Counted from the first letter of the stretch, positions 14,221 through 22,897 are shown. The stretch is DNA of 44,317 nt from Desulfurococcales archaeon (GCA_027014955.1 JALWDA010000062.1:1-44317), one strand, 5' to 3'. Notes: generated by a model not told the origin, from the sequence alone. Numbers and translations are program-made.

Positions 14221-16002
14221 TTACTTGACAGTGACCCCCAACGACACGGCTGCCATGGCCCTCGCGTTGTCAACTAGGACCCTTAGAAGCTCCAAGCTCC
14301 CCACGGGGAACTCGTATGAGAAGTTCTTCAGAAAAACACTTGGGCCTCTCCAGGTCATCACGCTGATTTTGACTCCGCTGCATTGTCTCCTCTTCTTGAA
14401 AACCCTATCAATCAGGCGTTCCAGCATGTGCGATGGGGCTTTTCTGAACAGGTTGCCCGAATCCTTGCACACAACAGTGATTTCCTGTGGGCTTTGAGGA
14501 GGTGTCAGGAAGGCAGAGTACTTGCTCCTCAGAAGCCAAGCACGGTCTGGTATGAAGTAAACCCTTCCAAAAGGCGTGTAAATGTAAGATACCATGCCAT
14601 GTGACTGCAACCATCTTAGATGAGGCTTCAGCTTCGCGATGGGGGTCGAAAGCGCTCTCGCGAGCACTTCTTCGGGTAGAGGCTCCCTTTCCAGTATTTC
14701 TAGAATCCTCCTCTTACGGCTGAGCTCTAGGAGATGGCTAATTGTTTCCTCGTCGATGCTCATATCAATGCCAGCTGCACGTGCAGCGACAACGCCGTCG
14801 AGGAGGCTGTCAACGTCAACAGTCTCAGGCGTCACTATGAAAACGGCCCACTTAGGACCCCCCCTCACGTCCCTTGCCCGGAGAAGCCTCCCAACGCGCT
14901 GCACAAGCCTCAGGGGACTAGCAGTGTTGCTCCACACTATCAGGAGGTCGGCCTCTGGCAGGTCTATCCCCTCCTCCCCCGCGCTTGTGGACACAATAAC
15001 GCGGGTCCGGGGGTCCCTCGCCTGGTCAAGAGACTGCTTTGGGGCCTTCCTCCTCCCCAGCAAGAGCGTCGTCTCGAAACCCCGGGATGATAAGAGTTGG
15101 GCTATCCTCATGGCTATAACAATCCTGTCTATGAAGACTATTGCCTTCGTGAAGAGGTCATGGTCCTCAAGGATGCGCTCAAGGCTATCCCACTTGTGGG
15201 CTGGCCTTATGCTGGGCGACCACACTAGCTCCCCCAGAGGTTCCACAAGCTCCCGAAGGCGGTGGGAATTGGACACACTCTCCCTAAGCGCGTCTACCCC
15301 ATCCCTGGCCATCCACCTAAGCGCCATTCCTAGCAACATTCTACTAGTACCGTTGGCCTGCTCCCAAAGCTTCTCCAACCCCTTGTAGAGACGCTCCTCA
15401 ACCGGGTTAAGAGGCGCTTCGTAGACCTCTCCTATCCACTCGGGGATATAGGGCCTCAGGTTTGGATGGTCCCAGCCCCAGCACCTAATGTCACCGATCC
15501 ATCCCTCGATCTGGGAGGCCCTCGAACGGGGGATGAAAGCGGAGAGCCCCAGCCTGTACTCGATGTGCCCCAGGTGCTTCACGGCTTCTACATAGGCGTC
15601 CTTCCCCGTAGTATGATGGCATTCATCCACTACGAGCGCACTAAAGGAAGCTGGGTCCACGCGACCCTCTTTAAACAAATGAACTACAATCTCGGGTGTC
15701 GCCACTATTATCCGTGCTCTCTGCGCCCTCTCACGCAGTACTCGGGGGAGGCTGCCGTGCAGGGGCGCGGCGTCCAGACCCATACGCTCTCTGAAAAACC
15801 TTGCCACCTGCTCAACGAGGAACCTAGTAGGCTCAAGGACCAGTACGCGCTCAGACGCCCCCCGAGGCAGCCCCCTTATCCACAGCCCGGCTACTAGTGT
15901 CTTGCCCGTGCCCGTCGGCATGCAGACTGTGGCCCTTCGCCTCGAGAGGGCCCAACGGGCTGCTTCGAGCTGATACGCTCGGGGTCTCAGACCACTGCCC
16001 AT
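14221..16002 (-). CDS. SF2 helicase of the Hef/RIG-I-like group, without nuclease domain
   Basis: A 593-residue DNA helicase or translocase. RecA domain 1 (about 1-175) holds the Q-like RAYQLEAARW, Walker A MPTGTGKT, LVLEPTRFLVEQ, VATPEI and DECHH. A helical insert follows (about 185-285), as in Hef, Mph1 and RIG-I. RecA domain 2 (to about 395) has STSAGEEGIDLPEADL and motif VI QRVGRLLR. The last 200 residues are mixed, with a possible winged helix (ILEILEREPLPEEVLARAL). Euryarchaeal Hef carries an XPF nuclease domain that is absent here. It lies 18 nt downstream of an EndoIV-like gene, suggesting a shared repair role. Confidence 0.85.
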   Translation of the reverse strand: MGSGLRPRAYQLEAARWALSRRRATVCMPTGTGKTLVAGLWIRGLPRGASERVLVLEPTRFLVEQVARFFRERMGLDAAPLHGSLPRVLRERAQRARIIVATPEIVVHLFKEGRVDPASFSALVVDECHHTTGKDAYVEAVKHLGHIEYRLGLSAFIPRSRASQIEGWIGDIRCWGWDHPNLRPYIPEWIGEVYEAPLNPVEERLYKGLEKLWEQANGTSRMLLGMALRWMARDGVDALRESVSNSHRLRELVEPLGELVWSPSIRPAHKWDSLERILEDHDLFTKAIVFIDRIVIAMRIAQLLSSRGFETTLLLGRRKAPKQSLDQARDPRTRVIVSTSAGEEGIDLPEADLLIVWSNTASPLRLVQRVGRLLRARDVRGGPKWAVFIVTPETVDVDSLLDGVVAARAAGIDMSIDEETISHLLELSRKRRILEILEREPLPEEVLARALSTPIAKLKPHLRWLQSHGMVSYIYTPFGRVYFIPDRAWLLRSKYSAFLTPPQSPQEITVVCKDSGNLFRKAPSHMLERLIDRVFKKRRQCSGVKISVMTWRGPSVFLKNFSYEFPVGSLELLRVLVDNARAMAAVSLGVTVK

Positions 16003-16020
16003 GTGGCGTCCGCCTGATGG

Positions 16021-16914
16021 TCAGACCAGGTGCTTGACAGTCTCCTTCATCACCGTTGAGAACAACTCCACCGTGTCCCTGTACTTTGTCTCCATCGGAC
16101 CCGTGTATATTAGATGGGCCCTGACCTCAGGCCTCTTTCCACGCACCTCCTCTACAAGGAACCTTGCGAGAGCCCTAGCCAGGGGCTCTAGCCTGGGATA
16201 GCCCATGCCGAGTGGAACCCTCTTTTTCAGGACTCTCCTACCACCAAGTACGAATGCGACCACTTGGCTGAACCTGAGGCTCAGGAAACCCCCGCCCAGC
16301 TCGAGCGCCTTCTCTAGGATCTTCCACCAGAATGACTCATCAGCTCTCCTGTCGGCTTCCTCGAAGTCACCATTGTCCCCCGCCCCTGTCTCCAGCATCC
16401 AGGCGTTCTCCAGCTGTACAGAGACTATAACCCGCTCCTCTCCCACGGACTCCCTAAGAGCCCTTATCTCGTCCCATAGCCCCAGCATACGGGGGGTATA
16501 GGGTACCTCCACACTTACCACAGCTTTCTCATTCAGGCTCTCTGTGAGCTTCTTTAGAAACGCAGTGGCGTTCTCGAGGTCCCTCTCATCCATAAAGGCC
16601 CTCCAGCCGAGGTGGAGGTTGTATATCTCCGCGCCCGCCTTCACAGCCCTCTCTGCACCTGCTATGAGCCCCCTCCAGCTTGACTCCATTATACCCTTGC
16701 TAGTCGACACCACGTTATAATAGGGAGCATGGGCTGTAACTGTGGTGAAGGCTTTCCTTGCCTGTTCTCTGTAGGACTCGTAGTATTCATCGCTCCTCCT
16801 GCGCGAGAGGTCCCTTGGAGGTATTTCGGTGAGCTTCATGCCGAGACTCGCGGCGACGCCCAGCTTGGACAAGACGTTATACGTGCCCCAGTCGAACAGT
16901 ATCATTAATGTCAC
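16021..16914 (-). CDS. Endonuclease IV-like TIM-barrel protein with altered metal site
   Basis: A 297-residue protein of the endonuclease IV / xylose-isomerase-like superfamily: TAHAPYYNV (first His of the metal site), YNLHLGW (second His), VVSVEVPYTP (bridging Glu) and the late PLGMGYPRLEPLARAL, which parallels the family H-x-P-L-G-x-G-x-I-D stretch. The D-x-H pair before PLGMG reads KRVPLGMG and the D-x-x-H after the barrel centre reads ENAWM, so several zinc ligands of true Nfo enzymes are missing. Activity may be changed or lost. ATG 16905 has the better ribosome binding site (gggtga). First gene of a two-gene operon with the helicase. Confidence 0.75.
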   Translation of the reverse strand: MTLMILFDWGTYNVLSKLGVAASLGMKLTEIPPRDLSRRRSDEYYESYREQARKAFTTVTAHAPYYNVVSTSKGIMESSWRGLIAGAERAVKAGAEIYNLHLGWRAFMDERDLENATAFLKKLTESLNEKAVVSVEVPYTPRMLGLWDEIRALRESVGEERVIVSVQLENAWMLETGAGDNGDFEEADRRADESFWWKILEKALELGGGFLSLRFSQVVAFVLGGRRVLKKRVPLGMGYPRLEPLARALARFLVEEVRGKRPEVRAHLIYTGPMETKYRDTVELFSTVMKETVKHLV

Positions 16915-17030
16915 CCATCTTATTACCCTCTTTTAAGAATGGGATGCGACGATAGCCAAGTATGGTAGAGGTTTACATTGTTATATTATTAGGTGTATGG
17001 TAGTGTAAAAGTGTGTTGCTGTGAAGAATA

Positions 17031-17282
17031 CTAGGAGGACCTAGTCAAGCGCAGGCCCCTAAAGAACTGGGCGAAGCTCACTGCAAACGCCCCGATGTTA
17101 AGAACAAGGAAGAGGGGGTCATCGATTAGGTAGGAGTATATTATGAGGAAGAGGCTCCCCAGAGCGTAGAGCCCGCTCAACCTAACAGGAGGCACAGTCC
17201 TTATCGAGACCGCCCATCCCAGTATTATGAAAACCAGGCCGGCCACGCCCACCATCGTAACGCCGTCTGGCATAAGGTCCAC
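17031..17282 (-). CDS. Small integral membrane protein
   Basis: Its 83 residues hold three hydrophobic helices (about 9-26, 34-53, 55-71) separated by short loops, ending in a basic tail (RGLRLTRSS). GTG 17282, or ATG 17273 four codons in. Short loops and three tightly spaced helices recall half-size PQ-loop or SemiSWEET-like proteins, but I see no defining motif. It stands alone between divergent or opposite neighbours. Confidence 0.6.
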   Translation of the reverse strand: MDLMPDGVTMVGVAGLVFIILGWAVSIRTVPPVRLSGLYALGSLFLIIYSYLIDDPLFLVLNIGAFAVSFAQFFRGLRLTRSS

Positions 17283-17354
17283 CTAATCTTCTACTAACCA
17301 TGGATTCATAAGTCGCCCGAGCAGAGCTAATATCTGTAAGCCCGGGATGATACC

Positions 17355-18362
17355 ATGGCCAGATGCGACGTCTGCAGAGCAAGAGAAGCACGGGTCTACC
17401 AGGCGCATACCGGGAGAAGGCTCTGTGACCGATGCTTCATTGAGGACATCAAGAACAGGATTAGGGAGACGGTCGAGCGCTTCAAATTACTAGAGCCGGG
17501 TGACACGGTCCTCCTGGCCGTGTCCGGGGGCAAGGACAGCTTCGTACTCCTGGACACTATGCCCGAGATACACCCCCCGTCAAAGCTAGTGGCACTCTCA
17601 ATCATAGAGGGTATCCCTGGCTACAACAAGCCGCAGGACATACTAAAGATGAGGGAATACGCTAAAGAGAGAGGAGTAGATCTAGTTATAACAAGTATAA
17701 AGGAGCACGTTGGTGAGGACCTCCACGGTATAGTTAAGAGATCCCGTGGAAGAGGCCTGGCAATAAGCGCCTGCACATACTGTGGAGGACTGAGGAGGAG
17801 GCTTATAAACACATATGCTCGCCAGCTTGGAGTTACCAAGACTGCAACCGCTCATAACCTAGACGACGAGGTTCAGACAATGCTCATGAACATACTCAGA
17901 GGAGACCCTGCGAGGATAATACGGCAACACCCCAGGGCACCCCGCCTAAGCGACAAGTTCGTCCAGAGGATAAAGCCCCTTAGATACGTCTACGAATGGG
18001 AGGCGGCAATGTATAGCTACCTAAAGGGCTTCAAATTCCAGGAGACTGAGTGCATGTTCATAAACGAGCAGCCCACTTTCAGGGCCCGCATCAGGCACTG
18101 GCTGTTCCACCTGGAGCGCTACCGTCCTGGCACCATGCTTCGCATGCTCCAGGCTCTCGACGAGATGAGCAGGCATCTCGTTGAAGAGGCTGAGGGGCTG
18201 CCCCCCCTCCCGACCTGCAAGGCCTGTGGCGAGCCAACAAGCTATGGCCGGGAGCTATGCAAGATATGTGAGCTTCTCCAAGACGTGGGCCTTGTCTACA
18301 AGACCCCCACGGCAAAGGCGCTCACTGTACACCATAACCCGGTTCAGGGGACCTCCTCGTAA
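17355..18362 (+). CDS. tRNA 2-thiolation enzyme (TtuA/NcsA family)
   Basis: An ATP-dependent sulfurtransferase that thiolates tRNA: TtuA makes 2-thio-ribothymidine at position 54, NcsA/Ncs6 2-thiouridine at 34. The 335 residues show an N-terminal zinc finger (CDVC at 4-7, CDRC at about 24-27), the PP-loop AVSGGKDS, the cluster-binding CTYCG and ETEC cysteines, LDDEVQT and a C-terminal zinc finger (CKAC...CKIC). All elements are intact. Sequence alone does not settle TtuA versus NcsA. ATG 17355. It converges on DUF211 with a 19-nt overlap. Confidence 0.9.
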   Translation: MARCDVCRAREARVYQAHTGRRLCDRCFIEDIKNRIRETVERFKLLEPGDTVLLAVSGGKDSFVLLDTMPEIHPPSKLVALSIIEGIPGYNKPQDILKMREYAKERGVDLVITSIKEHVGEDLHGIVKRSRGRGLAISACTYCGGLRRRLINTYARQLGVTKTATAHNLDDEVQTMLMNILRGDPARIIRQHPRAPRLSDKFVQRIKPLRYVYEWEAAMYSYLKGFKFQETECMFINEQPTFRARIRHWLFHLERYRPGTMLRMLQALDEMSRHLVEEAEGLPPLPTCKACGEPTSYGRELCKICELLQDVGLVYKTPTAKALTVHHNPVQGTSS

Positions 18363-18637
18363 AAGGGGGGAACCTCAACCATCTTCTCCCCCGCCACGAC
18401 CTGGTCTATGCTGTGGATTACCGCACCGAACTCCTCCAGCCTGTTCTTGACCTCCTCAAGGTCAATATCATCCCCCTCAATCACTATGACGAGCGTCAGG
18501 GTCTCAACATCGACCTCCTTAACGGTGATGTTTACACCACGGACGCCTCTCACGCTCTCTAGGCGAAGAGCAAGCTCTTCTATACCGGGGTTACGGATAG
18601 GCTTAAGAACGTCCAGAACAAGTCTTCTCAGAGGCAT
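18344..18637 (-). CDS. DUF211 family protein
   Basis: A 97-residue archaeal protein of the DUF211 family (COG1888): LRRLVLDVLKPIRNPGIEEL at the start, then GVNITVKEVDVETLTLVIVIEG and IDLEEVKNRLEEFGAVIHSIDQVVAG. The predicted fold is ferredoxin-like, forming multimeric rings. No reaction is established to my knowledge. A TATA box at 18671-18679 gives a leader of about 12 nt. Confidence 0.88.
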   Translation of the reverse strand: MPLRRLVLDVLKPIRNPGIEELALRLESVRGVRGVNITVKEVDVETLTLVIVIEGDDIDLEEVKNRLEEFGAVIHSIDQVVAGEKMVEVPPFYEEVP

Positions 18638-18670
18638 GCTAGGTCACATACCTAGATTTTGTTCGCGAAG

Positions 18671-18679
18671 GATTTAAAC
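18671..18679 (-). promoter_or_regulatory. TATA box for the DUF211 gene
   Basis: Minus strand agtttaaat is centred near 18675; predicted start point near 18649, 12 nt before the ATG. Confidence 0.45.
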
Positions 18680-18706
18680 TTAGTTCTTTACCAGGAACAA
18701 GTTGTT

Positions 18707-19819
18707 TCACGATAGGCTCAACTTGCGCTCCATGAAACGTGGCTCTCCATACTCGTTCCAAATAACCCTAACAACCACCGAGCGTGCCTCACGGGGTAGC
18801 CTGACCTCCATCTCCACCAGTCGTCCCTCACCTGGCTCCAGCCTATCCACGCTACTTCTCGCAACAGCCTCGCCTAGCGCGAATACTGTGACCATGCCGT
18901 TCTCGAGGGCCACGCTTCCCCTATTAGCTAGGCTGAGCCTTATAACATGGCCCCTCGGCCCCTCAGCGACCTCTAGGCCCTCGATGACCGGTTCAGGCTT
19001 GTCATAGGCCTGCGACACGGCAACTATGCTGGGTAGCAATACGCTGCCGCTCACGCTCCTCGCCCTGACCCTACCGCAGGACTCCATGTCAATCCTCATC
19101 TCGCCCACTTTGGCGACCTGACTGTACTCCACGCCACTACCTGTCTCGCACGAGAGCTCTAATCTGAGCGGACTTGAAAGGGCCAGGGGGGTCGAGTAGA
19201 CTGTCATGGAGTCCCCTGGGGACTCGCCGACTCCAGGAAGCATCTCCTGTTCACCCTCATCTATCCTCAGACCCCCCGTGGAGTAGGTCAACCACGCCCT
19301 GCCCCGGCCCGTCAGGTATGTCTTGACCATGATGCTCCCTAGGAGCTCAATAGGCTCCGACCCCTCATTCACTATAACAAGCTTGTGCTTGCCCCTCCCC
19401 GGGCTCCTCTTGACAAGCGGTGTCACATTTATTACTGTTATGGAGAACTCGCCCCTCTCTAGGGGAATAGTGTAGTTAGGCTTATATTCCCTCGTAACCG
19501 CGACGCCGTCGAACCAGATCCTCCACCGCGTCATCTCGGGCCTCCTTGTGTGCGCGAATATCTCAACAAAAGAGTCACCAACCTCCGCGTCCCCCTGAAA
19601 GGGCACTAGGTAGTAGAGCCTGTGCCGGGGGTTACTATGGACTCCGCCGAGCACCTGGTCCACAGACACTGCATCGACCTTAACCACACCCTCCAGGACG
19701 CCACTGACTATGTCCCTTAGTCTCCCACTAGACAATAGAATCCACCCGACAAGTTGAATGTAGGAGGTGGCAAAAATATGAGTTGTCCCCAACCCCACCT
19801 TGGACCGGAAACACTTCAT
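18707..19819 (-). CDS. Hypothetical beta-rich protein with C-terminal CARDB-like domain
   Basis: I do not recognise the 370-residue protein as a whole. It is predicted largely beta. The C-terminal 100 residues (VIRLSLANRGSVALENGMVT, then a valine-rich strand, LEPGEGRLVEMEVRLP) look like a CARDB-type immunoglobulin fold, in which N-R-G precedes a strand and L-x-P-G-E marks the last turn. Such domains usually mediate adhesion or partner binding. Its start ATG overlaps the stop of the upstream gene (ATGA), so the two are translationally coupled. Confidence 0.6.
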   Translation of the reverse strand: MKCFRSKVGLGTTHIFATSYIQLVGWILLSSGRLRDIVSGVLEGVVKVDAVSVDQVLGGVHSNPRHRLYYLVPFQGDAEVGDSFVEIFAHTRRPEMTRWRIWFDGVAVTREYKPNYTIPLERGEFSITVINVTPLVKRSPGRGKHKLVIVNEGSEPIELLGSIMVKTYLTGRGRAWLTYSTGGLRIDEGEQEMLPGVGESPGDSMTVYSTPLALSSPLRLELSCETGSGVEYSQVAKVGEMRIDMESCGRVRARSVSGSVLLPSIVAVSQAYDKPEPVIEGLEVAEGPRGHVIRLSLANRGSVALENGMVTVFALGEAVARSSVDRLEPGEGRLVEMEVRLPREARSVVVRVIWNEYGEPRFMERKLSLS

Positions 19820-20154
19820 GCATACACGGCGTCGCTAGGGACACCGCTGAGGTAGGGTGGGAGGGGCATCTCAAGAAGACTGTGGGCAACAAATACTGGA
19901 GAGGCGAGGGCGTCTAATATCATGTTCTTGATTTCATCTAGGCTGCCCGCACGTGTAAGGGGGATAACAGTGTCATCAATCCTGAGCGCGGCCTCTCCTT
20001 CGCTTAGGCTAGGGAGTATTATGTGGGTGAAGTCAAAGCGTAGCCCATGCTCTACGCTTATGCTTGTCAGAGCCTGCCTCACCATCCATTCTATTTTGTA
20101 GGAATCCGAGTCTATCCCCCTGTAGAAAACCACCTCATGCACTTTACCGCTCAT
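19816..20154 (-). CDS. Hypothetical small protein coupled to the beta-rich protein
   Basis: The 112-residue family is unknown. The pattern VVFYRG, a helix, FDFTHIILP, ALRIDDTVIPL and a final helix resembles a thioredoxin-like fold (a strand ending I-D-D-x-V-I-P before the last helix), but no CxxC or other catalytic pair is present, so this is a weak structural guess. ATG start. It forms a two-gene minus-strand operon with the next gene through a 4-nt overlap. Confidence 0.55.
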   Translation of the reverse strand: MSGKVHEVVFYRGIDSDSYKIEWMVRQALTSISVEHGLRFDFTHIILPSLSEGEAALRIDDTVIPLTRAGSLDEIKNMILDALASPVFVAHSLLEMPLPPYLSGVPSDAVYA

Positions 20155-20288
20155 GATGTAATCCTCCCATATGGTGGTCTTTCAGCCCCTATCCCGATAT
20201 CATTATTGTTTTCAGGGCACGTGGAGGTTATAAGGTGGGGGACGCCATCTTCCTAGATAAAGGCAATTGCTCGCACTGGTGATTGTGT

Positions 20289-21011
20289 ATGGGTGGTACG
20301 AAGCTGCTCTTCCAGGACGACTCCTATCTAAGGGAATTTGAAGCACGGGTAGTCAGAGTTGTGGAGGGAGGTGTGGTTCTCGACCAGACCGCCTTTAACC
20401 CCACGGGCGGGGGGCTGGTTAGTGACACGGGCTATCTAGTGTCGGGTGACGAGAGGTATGCTGTGAAGGAGGTCAGGAAAGACAGGGAGACAGGAGAGGT
20501 TGTCCACTACCTGGACAGGACAGGGGGCTTGGGAGAAGGCATGGTTGTCAGGGGTGTCATCGACTGGGAGAGAAGGTATCGCATCATGAGGATGCACACA
20601 GGCCTACACGTCCTCATAGCGGTCATGAACACGAGGTACGGCGCGCTCGTGACGGGTAACCAGGTCAGGCCCGACCGCTCTCGGGTGGATGTTAACCTCG
20701 AAAAGCCGGATATAGAGGTGGTTCGGAGTGCTTTCGAGGAGGCAAACAGAATACTAGCCGAGGGGAGGCCGGTTAAGATATACTACCTGGAGAGGGAAAA
20801 AGCCCTCCAGATACCGGGGATAGTCAAGCTGGCAAAAGCCATGCCGCCCGACCTTAAGATTCTCCGCATAGTGGAAATAGAGGGTGTAGACATACAAGCT
20901 GACGGAGGCCCCCATGTTAGGAACACGCGCGAGGTAGGAAAGCTCGAATTCCTGAAGCTTGAGAACAAGGGCAGGAACAACCGCAGGATATACTTCACTT
21001 TATCCGAATAG
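20289..21011 (+). CDS. alaX: Alanyl-tRNA editing protein AlaX
   Basis: A free-standing editing domain that deacylates Ser or Gly from tRNA-Ala. About 240 residues is the AlaX-M size: an N-terminal beta domain with FNPTGGGLVSDTG and the editing core. The zinc site has HTGLH (His103, His107) and, in place of the usual CGGTH, DGGPH (Asp205 to His209), so the Cys ligand is replaced by Asp. NTREVGKLEFLKLENKG closes the domain. ATG 20289 is preferred over TTG 20283 because of ggtgat 8 nt upstream. It ends 2 nt from the convergent zinc-ribbon gene. Confidence 0.9.
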   Translation: MGGTKLLFQDDSYLREFEARVVRVVEGGVVLDQTAFNPTGGGLVSDTGYLVSGDERYAVKEVRKDRETGEVVHYLDRTGGLGEGMVVRGVIDWERRYRIMRMHTGLHVLIAVMNTRYGALVTGNQVRPDRSRVDVNLEKPDIEVVRSAFEEANRILAEGRPVKIYYLEREKALQIPGIVKLAKAMPPDLKILRIVEIEGVDIQADGGPHVRNTREVGKLEFLKLENKGRNNRRIYFTLSE

Positions 21012-21013
21012 AC

Positions 21014-21331
21014 CTATTCCTCCTCCGACATAATTGACTCGAGGTCAAGCTCAATCACCTCACCCTCATCGCTCCTCCGCGCCGGTGGAGCAGCCTTGGC
21101 TCTGCCCTTGGCGCCCTCTATCTCAACGTCTCCGCCACCCACCTTGAGCTTGGATACAACAGCCCTCCACCTATAACCGCAGTTGGGGCAAACGAAGCTC
21201 CCCATAACAGTGACGGTTATCCTTCCATATGCGTCAGGAAGGGGGGACGTGAGGCTCCAAGTCTTGACCGGTTCCTTCACAATAGTGCCGCACTGTGGGC
21301 ATTGCCGCGGGTCTTTTTTCTGTCTAGGCAT
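21014..21331 (-). CDS. Zinc-ribbon protein, conserved hypothetical
   Basis: The 105 residues contain one zinc ribbon: CPQCG (11-15) and CPNCGYRW (about 48-55) joined by a beta hairpin, followed by a basic linker (KGRAKAAPPARR) and an acidic tail (ELDLESIMSEEE). The ribbon plus a charged tail is typical of small crenarchaeal nucleic-acid or RNA-polymerase-associated proteins, but I cannot assign a partner. ATG start. Confidence 0.7.
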   Translation of the reverse strand: MPRQKKDPRQCPQCGTIVKEPVKTWSLTSPLPDAYGRITVTVMGSFVCPNCGYRWRAVVSKLKVGGGDVEIEGAKGRAKAAPPARRSDEGEVIELDLESIMSEEE

Positions 21332-21406
21332 ACAGCTGCACCCCTTCGGGTAAAGTTGCTATCGTGGCCGCGCAGATGTAATATTGTTTGTCTTGACAGG
21401 TATTTA

Positions 21407-22237
21407 TTATGAAGGCCCCTCTCTTACCACTTCTATTGACACGTCATACTGGGGGAGACCCGCGTGGAGCTCCTTTACCAGGCTGTTGATAACCGAGCTC
21501 CTCTCCTCCTGGCCCAGGTACCTAGTCTTTAGTATAAAGGTTAGCTTACCCCGCTGGTTGTCTGTGTCCCATTCAAGCTTCTCGATGTATAGGTCATAGT
21601 CCTCGGAGCGGGTGCCGTGCTTGTACCTCTCGTGCATGACCGTTCTTATAGCCTCCTCTGCGTTCTCTATCGTATCGAAGTCTGTGAAGTACATTGAAAT
21701 CCTGAGAGACAGGCTCCTCTCGTTGCCCAGGTGGATGACGTTTTTCTCGAGGAACGCCGTGTTGGGTACAATGACCCTAGTCTTGTCATCTCTGACTATG
21801 GTGGTGTTTATCAGGCCGATGTTCTTGACCCTCCCCCTAACCCCGTTTATCTCGATGTAGTCGCCGTTGGCAACCTGGCGGGAAAGGATGATGCTGTAAT
21901 GGGCAGTTATCATTGAGAATATCCTCCAGCTGGCCGCTAGCATGACGCCTATGGTTAGGAGCAGCACTACGAGCGTGACCGTGTGGTTCGTGGCAATGTA
22001 CAGCTCGGAAGCGAAGAGGACTATGAGTATGATAACCGTGGTGACTCTCCTGACCTTGTCGGCGGCGAGGGGGCTGATAATGTTCCTCTCGCTCAGCCTC
22101 CGCAGCTGGGTGCTGACAAGCCACATTATAAGGAAAGCGCCTATGAGGAGCAGTACGGCGTAGATGCTGGTTCTGACAATTGGGTTTGAGAGGAAGTCGC
22201 CCAACTGGCTTAGGGTTGAGAGTATGTCACTGGGCAT
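21407..22237 (-). CDS. MscS-family mechanosensitive channel
   Basis: A 276-residue small-conductance channel that opens under membrane tension to release ions on osmotic down-shift. Three N-terminal membrane helices (about 22-44, 68-86, 88-108) lead into the MscS beta domain: VANGDYIEINGVRGRVKNIGLINTTIV, then VIVPNTAFLEKNVIHL. A C-terminal mixed domain follows (to 276). It starts 6 nt after the TrkA-type gene, so the two form an operon joining turgor release and cation control. Confidence 0.92.
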   Translation of the reverse strand: MPSDILSTLSQLGDFLSNPIVRTSIYAVLLLIGAFLIMWLVSTQLRRLSERNIISPLAADKVRRVTTVIILIVLFASELYIATNHTVTLVVLLLTIGVMLAASWRIFSMITAHYSIILSRQVANGDYIEINGVRGRVKNIGLINTTIVRDDKTRVIVPNTAFLEKNVIHLGNERSLSLRISMYFTDFDTIENAEEAIRTVMHERYKHGTRSEDYDLYIEKLEWDTDNQRGKLTFILKTRYLGQEERSSVINSLVKELHAGLPQYDVSIEVVREGPS

Positions 22238-22243
22238 ATGGGT

Positions 22244-22897
22244 TCACCTGAACGCTCTCTCGAACTCCTCTAGGAGGTCCCTCCTCACTAGTGCTATTAT
22301 TATCATGTTTGGCATAATTTCCCTCGTGGGAACTGGTTCAAGAATGTTCTCGCCATCAAAGATGGCGAGTATCTTTATACCCTCGTCGAGCTCTATTTCC
22401 CCCAGGGTCTTCCCCACGCTTGCGTCGGTCTCCGTAATGGTTATGCTGGCGAGCATATAGTTACCGGTGAACACGGGGGCGAGCGAGACCGCGTGGTACT
22501 TGCCCTCGATTATGCTGTACAGGTACTTGGCTATCACAACGGGCTCAGTGACCGTGTATTCAACCCCCACTCTTTCGATTATCTTGGCTATTTTTGTTGA
22601 GCGCGTGCGCGCTACTATGCGCGGGACGCCACTCTCGTTCGCAATCGTAGCTACGAGAAGATTCACCTCGTCCCGGTCCGTCACCGCGACAACGACGTCT
22701 ATGCTCCTAAGGTCAATCTCGTCATATAGGCTCGGGTCAGTTGCGTCCCTCTCTATACCCTGGACGTCGGCCTCCCGCTGTACTTGCCTTATCCTCTCAC
22801 CATCCCTGTCCACAACTATAACTTCGTTGCCCCTCATGGAGAGAAGCTGGGCCAGGTGTGAGCCCACGTTGCCGGCTCCCACTATCAGAATTCTCAT
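22244..22897 (-). CDS. TrkA-type K+ transport regulatory protein (RCK domains)
   Basis: The 217-residue cytoplasmic protein has an RCK_N Rossmann domain (ILIVGAGNVGSHLAQLL, VVDRD with the acidic NAD-binding residue, ERDATDP, VVVAVTDRDEVNLLVATIA) and an RCK_C domain (about 140-217, LASITITETDASVGKTLGEIEL). It gates a K+ transporter or channel in response to NAD(H) or ATP. No TrkH/Ktr pore gene is adjacent; its neighbour is an MscS channel, so a role with MscS is possible but unproven. Confidence 0.9.
   Translation of the reverse strand: MRILIVGAGNVGSHLAQLLSMRGNEVIVVDRDGERIRQVQREADVQGIERDATDPSLYDEIDLRSIDVVVAVTDRDEVNLLVATIANESGVPRIVARTRSTKIAKIIERVGVEYTVTEPVVIAKYLYSIIEGKYHAVSLAPVFTGNYMLASITITETDASVGKTLGEIELDEGIKILAIFDGENILEPVPTREIMPNMIIIALVRRDLLEEFERAFR

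Noticed and set aside
14639-15388. 249-codon plus-strand frame inside the helicase
   Set aside because: It is rich in Ser, Arg and Leu with no motif, and lies opposite conserved helicase motifs on the minus strand.
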